Assembly (NCBI GenBank): GCA_025936205.1
Contig: JAICTU010000043.1
Coordinates: 1-28,401 of the forward strand
Direction of reading: 5' to 3'
DNA: 28,401 nt
DNA from: Polyangiaceae bacterium
Lineage (GTDB): Bacteria; Myxococcota; Polyangia; Polyangiales; Polyangiaceae
A model generated the notes under the pieces. That model was not told the DNA's origin. It saw only the letters and a program-made list of their open reading frames with translations, and ran no database searches. The translations under genes and the position numbers were made by a program. Of the stretch, positions 15,417 through 22,326 are shown in pieces. Positions within the stretch are counted from its first letter, which is position 1. Every line of letters starts with the position of its first letter.

Positions 15417-16448
15417 TCAGGTGCGCGTGGCGCGCAGGGCGGCGGCGACGCTGGCATACAACGTGGACGGGATCGGATCGTCGGGTTGCAGCGCGCTGAG
15501 CGCGCGCGCGAGCTCCAGATCCTCGTGGATCGCCACGCCGTAGGCGGGCGCCAGCGACTCCAGCGTCTGGGCGAGCCGACCCGCGGCGTGCATCAAGATG
15601 CGCGGTGCGTGGTCGTGGGCGGCGTCGTAAGCGAGCGCGGTGGCGAGGCGCGGGCGCCCCAACACCAGCAGCGTGGCCCGCGGCAACTCCGACAGCTGGG
15701 CGCTGCGCGAGAGCTCGCGCTGGGCGCGCTGGCGCGCTTGCTTGAGCCCGACGTCGCCCTCGTTCTCGCGCTGTTCGCGCTGCACCTCTTCGCGCGTCAT
15801 GCGCAGACGGCCCAGCCACGAGTTGCGCACCACCAGCGCATCGACCACGCCGGCGACCGCCAGCAGCGCGAGCGCGGCCCAGAGCAGCTGGTGGCACAGC
15901 CTGCTCGCCAGCTCGGCTGCTGCGTGTACACTGCCCACGCTCGCCGCCAGCGCCGGGCCTGCCGATCGCAGCAGGTGCCAGCCGATCAGCGCGAGCAGCA
16001 GGCCGGTCGCGAGCCAGCGCAGCAACGACACGAGCAGGGTTTTGGACCAGAGCCGGCCGAGGTTGCCGAGCGGGTCGAGCCGTCGCGAGTTCCAGGCCAG
16101 GGGCGTGAGGCTCAGCCCCGCCCCCGTCTGCCACAGGCCGACCACCAGCGCCGCCAGCGCCGCGGGCCCGAGCAGCAGCGCGACCAGCTGCACGAGCGAA
16201 TGCCCTGCCGCCGACAAGCCCTCACCAGAGAGGACCGCCGTGCCGCTCGAAGCACCGAGCTGCAGGCTCTGTTCCAGCAGCGCGTGCGTGCGGCGCACCA
16301 ACAGCCCGAGCACCGACGGCAGCAGCAGAGTCGCCGCCGCCAGCGCGCCAAAGCTGACCAATACCCTGGAGACCGGATGATCGCCTTCGCTGCGTGCACG
16401 GCGCAGGCGGCGCGCGGTGGGTGGCTCGGTGCGTTGGTCGTCGGCCAT
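15417..16448 (-). CDS. Orphan FlhB/SctU-like export protein lacking the NPTH motif
   Basis: 343-aa member of the FlhB/YscU/SctU family, the switch protein of flagellar and type III secretion export gates. The N-terminus DQRTEPPTARRLRRARSEGD is the classic family start. Four membrane segments fall near 28-52, 85-106, 138-161 and 188-208. The cytoplasmic linker MTREEVQREQRENEGD (218-233) matches the conserved connector, and the C-terminal domain reads RATLLVLGRPRLATALAYD, then APRIL, VAIHEDLELARAL and IPSTLYASVA. At the self-cleavage site the universal NPTH is replaced by GRPR (264-267), so autocleavage between Asn and Pro is impossible. ATG 16448 is 1 nt after the bluB-cobT stop; an in-frame ATG at 16457 would overlap it by 8 nt. 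No other flagellar or T3SS gene lies in the window. Confidence 0.88.
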   Translation of the reverse strand: MADDQRTEPPTARRLRRARSEGDHPVSRVLVSFGALAAATLLLPSVLGLLVRRTHALLEQSLQLGASSGTAVLSGEGLSAAGHSLVQLVALLLGPAALAALVVGLWQTGAGLSLTPLAWNSRRLDPLGNLGRLWSKTLLVSLLRWLATGLLLALIGWHLLRSAGPALAASVGSVHAAAELASRLCHQLLWAALALLAVAGVVDALVVRNSWLGRLRMTREEVQREQRENEGDVGLKQARQRAQRELSRSAQLSELPRATLLVLGRPRLATALAYDAAHDHAPRILMHAAGRLAQTLESLAPAYGVAIHEDLELARALSALQPDDPIPSTLYASVAAALRATRT

Positions 16449-16449
16449 G

Positions 16450-18195
16450 CTAACCATCGGAGCGGTCGCGCGGATCGAGCGGACGCTCGAGGTTCGCTTC
16501 GGTGAAGGTGCGCATCTCGCGCATGGCGCGCGCGGCGCTGTCGATCAGCGAGATGGCCAGCACGGCCCCCGAGCCCTCGCCGAGCCGCAGCCCCAGATCG
16601 AGCAGTGGTCGCAGCCCGAGCCGCTCGAGCAGCCGCCGGTGCGCGGCCTCGGCGCTGACGTGGCCGGCGACCAGCGAGCGGCGCAGCGCCGGGTTGCGCG
16701 CCAGCGCCACGAGCGCCGCCACGCCCGTGATGAAACCATCGAGCACGACCAGCCGCCCGCTGTTTGCAGCGGCTTCCAGCGCGCCCACCAGGGCCGCCAT
16801 CTCCAGGCCGCCGAAGCAGCGGAGGGCGTCGCTCGCGTCGCGCGGCGAGTGGAGACGGAGCCCTCGCTCCACTGCGGAGCGCTTGCGCGCGAGCGTCTCG
16901 TCGCTGATGCCGGTGCCTCTGCCCACCACCTGCTCGGCGCTTTCGCCGGTGAGCGCTGCGAGCAGCGCGGCGGAAGAGGTCGTGTTGCCGATGCCCATCT
17001 CGCCCAGGCCGACCACCTCGCTCTCGGGCACGCGCTCCACCAGCGCGGCACCCGCAGCGAGCGCGCGCTCCAGCTCGTCGTGGGTCATCGCGGGCTCGCG
17101 CGTGAAGTTGCGCGTGCCGCGCCGCACCTTGAGCTGCGCCAGCGCGGTGGCCGTGCCAAAGTCATGGTCCACGCCCACGTCGGCCACGTGCAGCGCGACC
17201 CCATGCTGACGGCATAGCGCGTTCACCGCTGCTCCGCCCGACAGGTACTGATACACCATCTGCGCGGTCGCGCACGGCAGGTAGGCGCTGACGCGCTCTT
17301 CGGCGACCCCGTGATCACCGGCGAACAGGAGCAAGCTCGGCGCGCGGCAGCTCGGATGCTCCCGACCCTGCAGCGCGGCGAGCTGCAGGGCGAGCTCTTC
17401 GAGCCGGCCCAGGCTGCCCTGTGGTTTGGTGAGCTCGGCCTGGCGCTGGCGCGCGGGCACGGGCACCCGGAGCTCGGGGTTGGCGGCGTTGCGCTGCGCG
17501 CTCCTGGCCTCCAGCTCGCAGGCAGCCGGGCGCGTCAGCTCGGCGGCGGCGCCGTAGCGATCGAGGTGCAGCAGCTCCGCGAGCGGCCGGCGCGCGCTCC
17601 AGCCGGTTCGCTCCAGCAGCGGCTCGTCCGGAAAGCTCACGGGATAGCCGAGCGTGAGGTAGGCGACGGGCACGACCCCGGTCGGCAGCTGGAGCAACTC
17701 CGCCACGAACTCGGGCTCCAGCAGGCTCATCCAGCCGACCCCCACACCCTCCGCGCGCGCTGCCAGCCACAGATTCTGCACGGCGAGGCAGGTCGAATAC
17801 TCGTCCATGTGCCGCATCGTGAAACGGCCGAGCACATGCGGCCCTCCACGCCGTCGGTCGCAGGTGACCAGCAGGTTCAGCGGCGCGTCGAGGATGCCCT
17901 GCAGCTTGAGCGCGCGGTAGGTTTCCCCGCGATCGCCGGGATGCACGTTCGCGGCGCGCTCATTGATGCTGCGAAAGTGCTCATAGAGCGACTGCCGCAG
18001 CGCGCGGTCGCGCACCAGCACGAAGTCCCACGGCTGCATCAAGCCCACGCTCGGCGCGCGGTGCGCCGCCTCCAGGATGCGCCAGAGCACCTCGTCCGGC
18101 AGCGGATCGGGCCGATAGTTGCGGATGTCGCGCCGCATCCGGATCGCGCGATAGACCCCCTCGCGCTGCTCGGCGGAGAACGAGTCGGCGGCCAT
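16450..18195 (-). CDS. bluB-cobT: BluB-CobT fusion: DMB synthase / nicotinate-nucleotide-DMB phosphoribosyltransferase
   Basis: 581-aa bifunctional enzyme for the lower ligand of cobalamin. Residues 1-215 are BluB, which breaks down FMNH2 with O2 to 5,6-dimethylbenzimidazole (DMB): RRDIRNYRPDPLP (21-33, with the conserved Asp 23), APSVGLMQPWDF (47-58), DEYSTCLAVQNLWLAA, VGVGWMSLL (Ser 157). Residues from about 240 on are CobT, which turns DMB plus nicotinate mononucleotide into alpha-ribazole phosphate: TKPQGSLGRLE (256-266), AGDHGV (292-297), GEMGIGNTTSSAA (398-410, Glu 399) and LRLGEGSGA (536-544), whose Glu 540 matches the catalytic Glu. ATG 18195 is preferred over an upstream in-frame start at 18237, as it fits the family N-terminus. 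It is followed after 1 nt by the FlhB-like gene. No cobalamin riboswitch was recognised in the 125 nt upstream. Confidence 0.95.
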   Translation of the reverse strand: MAADSFSAEQREGVYRAIRMRRDIRNYRPDPLPDEVLWRILEAAHRAPSVGLMQPWDFVLVRDRALRQSLYEHFRSINERAANVHPGDRGETYRALKLQGILDAPLNLLVTCDRRRGGPHVLGRFTMRHMDEYSTCLAVQNLWLAARAEGVGVGWMSLLEPEFVAELLQLPTGVVPVAYLTLGYPVSFPDEPLLERTGWSARRPLAELLHLDRYGAAAELTRPAACELEARSAQRNAANPELRVPVPARQRQAELTKPQGSLGRLEELALQLAALQGREHPSCRAPSLLLFAGDHGVAEERVSAYLPCATAQMVYQYLSGGAAVNALCRQHGVALHVADVGVDHDFGTATALAQLKVRRGTRNFTREPAMTHDELERALAAGAALVERVPESEVVGLGEMGIGNTTSSAALLAALTGESAEQVVGRGTGISDETLARKRSAVERGLRLHSPRDASDALRCFGGLEMAALVGALEAAANSGRLVVLDGFITGVAALVALARNPALRRSLVAGHVSAEAAHRRLLERLGLRPLLDLGLRLGEGSGAVLAISLIDSAARAMREMRTFTEANLERPLDPRDRSDG

Positions 18196-18243
18196 CGGGC
18201 GCCACTCGACCACGACGCCAGGTCGCGGTCCACGCAAAAGCCA

Positions 18244-18271
18244 CGCGCCCGGACCCCAGCGGCCGGGCGCG
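18244..18271. other. GC-rich inverted repeat upstream of bluB-cobT
   Basis: CGCGCCCGG (18244-18252) and CCGGGCGCG (18263-18271) are perfect 9-bp arms with a 10-nt loop. The hairpin lies between the end of the outer-membrane protein gene (18321) and the bluB-cobT start (18195), next to a second hairpin at 18281-18300. It could assist termination or sit in the bluB-cobT leader. Confidence 0.45.
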
Positions 18272-18280
18272 AATCGAAGG

Positions 18281-18300
18281 GGGGCCTGCTGTCAGGCCCC
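18281..18300 (-). terminator. Perfect 8-bp hairpin, likely terminator of the gene ending at 18321
   Basis: GGGGCCTG (18281-18288), loop CTGT, CAGGCCCC (18293-18300). It starts 20 nt after the stop of the upstream minus-strand gene. There is no T-rich tail (CCCTTCG follows in the direction of transcription), so it would be a strong-stem, weak-tail terminator. Confidence 0.5.
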
Positions 18301-18320
18301 GAACTGGCGGACGCGCGGAA

Positions 18321-18998
18321 TCAAAAAGCAGCGCCGAGGCTCAGGTAGCCCCAGGGCAAGATCCCGGGTACGCCCAACACCTTTTCGGGGGACACGCCGA
18401 TGCGGAACAGAAAGCCACCGTCCGCGGGCTGGTGGCGATACCCGGCCATCGCGGTCAAGCCAAGGGTGGTGAAGCTTCCGCCGGCTTTCACCTTGTCGTC
18501 GTCGGACTTGAGCAGGCCGCTGCCCGAGATATTGTAGATGATGGGGCCGCCGCCGAGCTCCAGGCAGTTGCTCTGGGAGCCGACGCCGAGGTAGCTGGCG
18601 GTGATCGGCACGGCGAAGTAACTGAACTTCGCGCTGGCGGTCGCGCCGCCGCTGCTGGCGCTGGCGCCGAACGACATATAGGAGATGCCGATGCGCGCCG
18701 ACAGATCCGGGATGATCTCGCGATCGTAGTTCAGCGAGTAGAGCAGGCCCGGGCCGAGCAGGTCGGCGTAGATCGCGTTCTTCGCCTCGCGGCCCTCGTG
18801 CTTCGCGCTCGGCGCAGCGGAGGTTGCCTTGTCAGCGGTAGCGTCGCCGGCATCGGTCTTCTCGGCGGGCAAGACCCCCGAGACCGACGAAGGGTCAACG
18901 CTGTCGGTCGCGGTCTCGGCCGTCTCGGCGGCAAGAGCAGCGGAAGTGTAGGCGGTGAGGCTCAGGCTGACTGCAGTCAGCGTGTGGAGTAGCTTCAT
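18321..18998 (-). CDS. Small putative outer-membrane beta-barrel protein
   Basis: 225 aa with a clear signal peptide (MKLLHTLTAVSLSLTAY..., cleavage likely after ALA at 21-23). A low-complexity Ala/Thr/Asp/Ser-rich segment (24-70) follows. The rest consists of alternating amphipathic strands (LLYSLNYDREI, LSARIGISYMSFGAS, KFSYFAVPITASYLGV, NCLELGGGPIIYNI, FTTLGLTAMAGYRHQ, GFLFRIGVSPEK, WGYLSLGAAF) ending in Phe, the usual barrel signature. An eight-strand, OmpW/OmpA-like size fits, but no specific family is recognised. AGG about 11 nt before ATG may serve as ribosome site. Two hairpins follow the gene. Role unknown. Confidence 0.8.
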   Translation of the reverse strand: MKLLHTLTAVSLSLTAYTSAALAAETAETATDSVDPSSVSGVLPAEKTDAGDATADKATSAAPSAKHEGREAKNAIYADLLGPGLLYSLNYDREIIPDLSARIGISYMSFGASASSGGATASAKFSYFAVPITASYLGVGSQSNCLELGGGPIIYNISGSGLLKSDDDKVKAGGSFTTLGLTAMAGYRHQPADGGFLFRIGVSPEKVLGVPGILPWGYLSLGAAF

Positions 18999-19178
18999 GG
19001 TGACTTACCTGTTGGGAGGACGGTTTCAAACCGGAGCGCTGCCCAATGCGGCGCCACCCCGACGAACGGATTGCGCGCTCTCCACCTGAGCCGAAAAAAC
19101 GCAGCGCCACCCCAGTCCGCTGCGGGAAAGTAGGCCTCGCGGATACCTCGGGCGTGAGCCGCGGCCGCGTGTTGCACG

Positions 19179-19230
19179 GGCGCTGTCGCACGGTGGGCGC
19201 TCCTGGCGCCGTCTGCCGTGCAACAGCGCC
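19179..19230. other. Long inverted repeat with nested hairpin after the M48 gene
   Basis: GGCGCTGTCGCACGG (19179-19193) pairs with CCGTGCAACAGCGCC (19216-19230) at 14 of 15 positions. The 22-nt loop itself has a 5-bp hairpin (19196-19200 with 19206-19210). It begins 20 nt past the stop of the M48 peptidase gene (19251), so it may be a terminator of that gene, though there is no T-tract. The rest of 18999-19250 shows nothing else I can support. Confidence 0.45.
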
Positions 19231-19250
19231 GAGCTAATTCTGGCCGGAGC

Positions 19251-20399
19251 TCAACCGCCGACGCGCGGCACCGGGATGCCTTGCCCGCCGGTGCGGCGCC
19301 AGTAGTTGGCGCTCTGCTGGATCAGCGGGATGCGGATGCTCGGCGCTGGATGCGACTGCTGGAACGCCACGATCAGATTGAAGCCACCGTCGAGGCCCTG
19401 AAAGAAGCGCATCGTGAGCAAGGCGCCTTCCTCGTTCCAGGGCACGCTGCGGCGCCGGCCCGCGTCCAGCAGGTTGGTGGTGCCCGCGAGGTCGGCGGCG
19501 CTCTCGTGGGGTTGGTTGAACAGCGGCACGTTCTGCGAGAGCGTGCGCAGCAGATCTCCTGCGCCAAACAGCCCGGGCTGGCCGGTGCAGGGCAGGTGCC
19601 CGAGGTGGTGATGCGCCAGCTCGTGGCCGAGCACGAAGCCGACCTCTTCCTCGAACCACACGTGCTGGCGCTGCACCTTGCGGCCATCCGTCTGCATGGC
19701 GGCGGTCAGCAGGTTCGTGGGGCGAGGGATGGGCTTGCCCTGCTGCAGATGGGTGGCGATGAAATGGATGTACTCGTCGGTCTTGTCTCCGCCGAAGACC
19801 TGATCTGCGGCCGCCGTCTGGGCCAGCCAAGCCGTGATCTCGAGCAGCCCGTCGGTGATGGCCATGATGGCGCGGGAGTCCGAGCAGGCCGCGAACGCAT
19901 TCACTTCGCCGGGTGTGTCGTCCACCACGAGCGGGATGCCCTGAACGCGAGCGCGCGAGCTGTCGGGCAGCGCCGCCACGAGATCGTTCAAGATGGTCTG
20001 CGCCTGCTGGCGGAGCCAGGCCAGGTTGACGTCGCTGATCGGATCGCCCGCCACCGGCGGCAGCGGCACGCTCGACACGGCAGGCGCGCCCTGCTGCGGA
20101 TACGGCTGCTGCTGCTGCTGCGGGTACGGCTGCTGCTGCGGGTACGGCTGCTGGGGATATTGCTGCCGCGGGTACGGCTGCTGGGGGTACGGCTGCTGGG
20201 GATATTGCTGCTGCGGGTACGGCTGCTGCTGCGGGTACGGCTGCTGGGGATATTGCTGCTGGGGGTATTGGCCCCCCTGGGGGTAGTAGGCAGGGGGCGG
20301 CGGCGCCGGACGCTGCTGGGAGCTGCTTTGACAAGCGAGCGCCAGGCCAGCCACGGACAGCAGGGAGAAAACGCGAGGCACAAACGGACGAAGCATCAT
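19251..20399 (-). CDS. M48-type zinc metalloprotease lipoprotein with YPQQ repeat spacer
   Basis: 382 aa from ATG 20399 (ATGATG; the second Met is equally good). The signal peptide MMLRPFVPRVFSLLSVAG ends in lipobox LALAC (Cys 23). Residues 39-103 are a low-complexity spacer of YPQQ/PYPQQQ repeats. The peptidase part has NAFAACSDSRAIMAITDGLLE (the M48 strand before the active site), then the zinc motif HELAH at 259-263 with catalytic Glu 260, and Glu 299 in HESAADLAG as probable third ligand. M48 proteases of this type (BepA/LoiP-like) act in the periplasm on outer-membrane proteins or lipoproteins. No TPR domain is seen after the catalytic part. An upstream in-frame start at 20546 would remove the signal from the N-terminus and is rejected. 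Confidence 0.88.
   Translation of the reverse strand: MMLRPFVPRVFSLLSVAGLALACQSSSQQRPAPPPPAYYPQGGQYPQQQYPQQPYPQQQPYPQQQYPQQPYPQQPYPRQQYPQQPYPQQQPYPQQQQQPYPQQGAPAVSSVPLPPVAGDPISDVNLAWLRQQAQTILNDLVAALPDSSRARVQGIPLVVDDTPGEVNAFAACSDSRAIMAITDGLLEITAWLAQTAAADQVFGGDKTDEYIHFIATHLQQGKPIPRPTNLLTAAMQTDGRKVQRQHVWFEEEVGFVLGHELAHHHLGHLPCTGQPGLFGAGDLLRTLSQNVPLFNQPHESAADLAGTTNLLDAGRRRSVPWNEEGALLTMRFFQGLDGGFNLIVAFQQSHPAPSIRIPLIQQSANYWRRTGGQGIPVPRVGG
20091..20285 (-). repeat. Coding repeat: Tyr-Pro-Gln-Gln spacer of the M48 lipoprotein
   Basis: Imperfect in-frame repeats of 12-18 nt (plus-strand pattern GGCTGCTGCTGCGGGTAC and GGCTGCTGGGGATATTG). They encode about twelve YPQQ, PYPQQ or QYPQQ units with one PRQQ variant. 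The unit lengths are multiples of three, so gains and losses keep the reading frame. Confidence 0.9.
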
Positions 20400-20529
20400 G
20401 AGCGCACCAGGAGCCGCCGCGTTGGCGGCCTCGGGCCTATCATGCCTCGACCGGGACGCCCTCGGCCAGCGCGGCGTCTCCAAATTCCGTTCGCGCGGAC
20501 CCGTTCCTCGCACTAGTCTGGGGGTGCAC

Positions 20530-21684
20530 GTGATCGAGCTGCGCACTCATCGCTCCATTCGTGAGATCCCCGAGGCAGAATGGGACGGGCTGTTGGCCTC
20601 AGACTTCGTGCCACACATGCGCTGGACCTTCCTGGAGGCGCTGGAGGCCACGGGCTGCGTGCGCCCGGAGGTGGGCTGGCTGCCACAGCACGTCAGCCTG
20701 CATCGCGACGGGAAGCTGGTGGGTGTCGCACCCGCCTACGTCAAGGGCAATAGCGAGGGCGAGTTTGTCTTCGATCACTCCTGGGCGCGCTTTTGCCACG
20801 AGAATCTGGGCGCGGAATATTTCCCGAAGTTGATTGTTGCTGTGCCGTTTACCCCTGCAACGGGGCCGCGCCTGCTCTGCTCGGAGAGCGCGGGCCCGGA
20901 GCTGCACGCTGCCTTGGCGCAGGGCCTCGCGCGTTTGATCGATGCCGCGGGCCTGTCCAGCGGCCACGTGCTGTTTCTGCGTGAGCAATCCGCCGCGCAG
21001 CTCGAACGAGCCGGGCTTTGCCGCCGCTTCGGCGTGCAATATCACTGGCGCAACGCGGGCTACGCCACCTTCGATGATTTCCTGTCTCGGTTCTCGTCCA
21101 AGCGCCGCCACCAGATCCGGCGGGAACGCAAGGAAATGGGCGAGCAGGGCATCCAGATCGACGCTCTGGCGGGGGATGAGCTCGGATCGGATCTGATCGA
21201 TCACGTGTACGATTTCTACACGGCGACCGTGGACAAGCACTTCTACGGCCGGCGCTACTTGAATCGCAACTTCTTCCACGAGATCTGCGCGCGCATGCCC
21301 AAGCAGGTGCTGGTGGTGCTGGCGCGCGAGAAGGGCGCCAAGAAGCCGCTCGGCTGCGCCTTCAACCTGGTGAGCTCGCGGGCTCTGTTCGGTCGCTACT
21401 GGGGCGCGCGCGAGGAGCGCCCATTCCTGCACTTCAACGTCTGCTACTACTCCGGCATCCAGGTGTGCATCGATCGCGGGCTGGAATGCTTCGAGCCAGG
21501 CGCCGGTGGCGAGCACAAGCACGCGCGCGGTTTCGAGTCCACGATCACGCACAGCGTCCACTACTTGAGGGACCCGCGGCTGCGCGGTCCCGTCGAGCGC
21601 TTCCTGTCGCAGGAGCGCTCCGCCATCGTGGATCACCTGGAGACGGAGAAGCCGCTGTTCAAGATCGAGCTCGGCTCGAGCTAG
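20530..21684 (+). CDS. GNAT-fold acyl/aminoacyl transferase-like protein (COG3146 / DUF482 type)
   Basis: 384 aa from GTG 20530 (GGGG at 20521-20524 is well placed; GTG 20524 is an alternative). It starts ELRTHRSIREIPEAEWDGLL and continues with the block FLEALEATGCVRPEVGWLPQHVSL, HSWARFCHENLGAEYFPKL and FTPATGPRLL, then a second half with KRRHQIRRERKEM, FYTATVDKHFYGRRYLNRNFF, LGCAFNLV, RYWGA, FLHFNVCYY and EPGAGGEHKHARGFE. These are the landmarks of the double-GNAT family called peptidogalycan biosynthesis/recognition (COG3146). Its substrate is not established, so only a transferase-like role can be stated. No signal peptide. Divergent from the M48 gene (130 nt apart) and convergent with the barrel-like gene at 21715. 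Confidence 0.85.
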   Translation: MIELRTHRSIREIPEAEWDGLLASDFVPHMRWTFLEALEATGCVRPEVGWLPQHVSLHRDGKLVGVAPAYVKGNSEGEFVFDHSWARFCHENLGAEYFPKLIVAVPFTPATGPRLLCSESAGPELHAALAQGLARLIDAAGLSSGHVLFLREQSAAQLERAGLCRRFGVQYHWRNAGYATFDDFLSRFSSKRRHQIRRERKEMGEQGIQIDALAGDELGSDLIDHVYDFYTATVDKHFYGRRYLNRNFFHEICARMPKQVLVVLAREKGAKKPLGCAFNLVSSRALFGRYWGAREERPFLHFNVCYYSGIQVCIDRGLECFEPGAGGEHKHARGFESTITHSVHYLRDPRLRGPVERFLSQERSAIVDHLETEKPLFKIELGSS

Positions 21685-21714
21685 CGGCGCCGGCCGAGCT
21701 ACAGGGCTGCCTGG

Positions 21715-22323
21715 CTACTCAGCGCGGCCGAGTTGCACCAGCTCGTGCCAGCTCAGATAGACGAGCAGGGCGTTGTGCGCGTCGGGGCTGTTCTGCTCTC
21801 GATCCGGCCAGCGCCGTAGCTCGCGGACTTCCAGCCATGGGCCGCTGGCGCGCCCGAGCACGGGCACTCCGAGGCCCAGGGACATCCACACACCGCGACT
21901 GGCTCCGATCGGCTCGGACGCTCGGCTGAAGTACGCACCGAAGCCGACGGAGACGGAGTCGAGCGTGAGATCGAGCCAGGCAGGGCCGCGCTCGTGACCG
22001 CCCAGCCAGCGCGGCAGGAAGAGCGGCCGAAGCTCCGTGCCTACCGAGAAGCTGCGCAGCTGCACCGGATCGGAGTCGAGGCTCTGACTGTAGTCACCCG
22101 TGATGCCGACCAGGGAGTAGTAGTGCGCCGAGGCGCCGATGCTACCGGAGAAGCGAGACTGGCTGATCAGGCCGCCGAGCTTCAACGATGCGTCGGTGTC
22201 ACCGCGCAGCCGCCCGTAGACTCCGTCGCTCTCGGGGGCCGGGGGCCAGTGCGCAGAGGCAACCCGATCGGACAGGATGAGAGCAGCCAGGCTAGCCCAG
22301 GCGTATCGAGAAACGCTGCTCAT
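21715..22323 (-). CDS. Small beta-barrel-like envelope protein
   Basis: 202 aa from ATG 22323, three bases past the TGA of the HD phosphohydrolase gene (GTG 22326 sits between and is an alternative start). A signal peptide is likely (MSSVSRYAWASLAALILSDR, cleavage after VASA at 24). The mature part has alternating strands with aromatic residues (SRFSGSIGASAHYYSLVG, LRSFSVGTELRPLFL, WLDLTLDSVSVGFGAYFSR, GVWMSLGLGVPVLG, GPWLEVREL, NALLVYLSWHEL), suggesting an eight-strand outer-membrane protein. It does not end in Phe. No family recognised. The tight spacing implies co-transcription with the HD gene, but no functional link is evident. Confidence 0.72.
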   Translation of the reverse strand: MSSVSRYAWASLAALILSDRVASAHWPPAPESDGVYGRLRGDTDASLKLGGLISQSRFSGSIGASAHYYSLVGITGDYSQSLDSDPVQLRSFSVGTELRPLFLPRWLGGHERGPAWLDLTLDSVSVGFGAYFSRASEPIGASRGVWMSLGLGVPVLGRASGPWLEVRELRRWPDREQNSPDAHNALLVYLSWHELVQLGRAE

Positions 22324-22326
22324 CAC

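Noticed and set aside
18196..18320. Cobalamin riboswitch upstream of bluB-cobT
   Set aside because: The region is short and filled by two simple hairpins; no B12-box-like sequence was recognised.
20398..20529. N-terminal extension of the GNAT-like gene to ATG 20398
   Set aside because: It would overlap the divergent M48 start codon and adds 44 unstructured residues before the family's normal start; GTG 20530 has a GGGG ribosome site.
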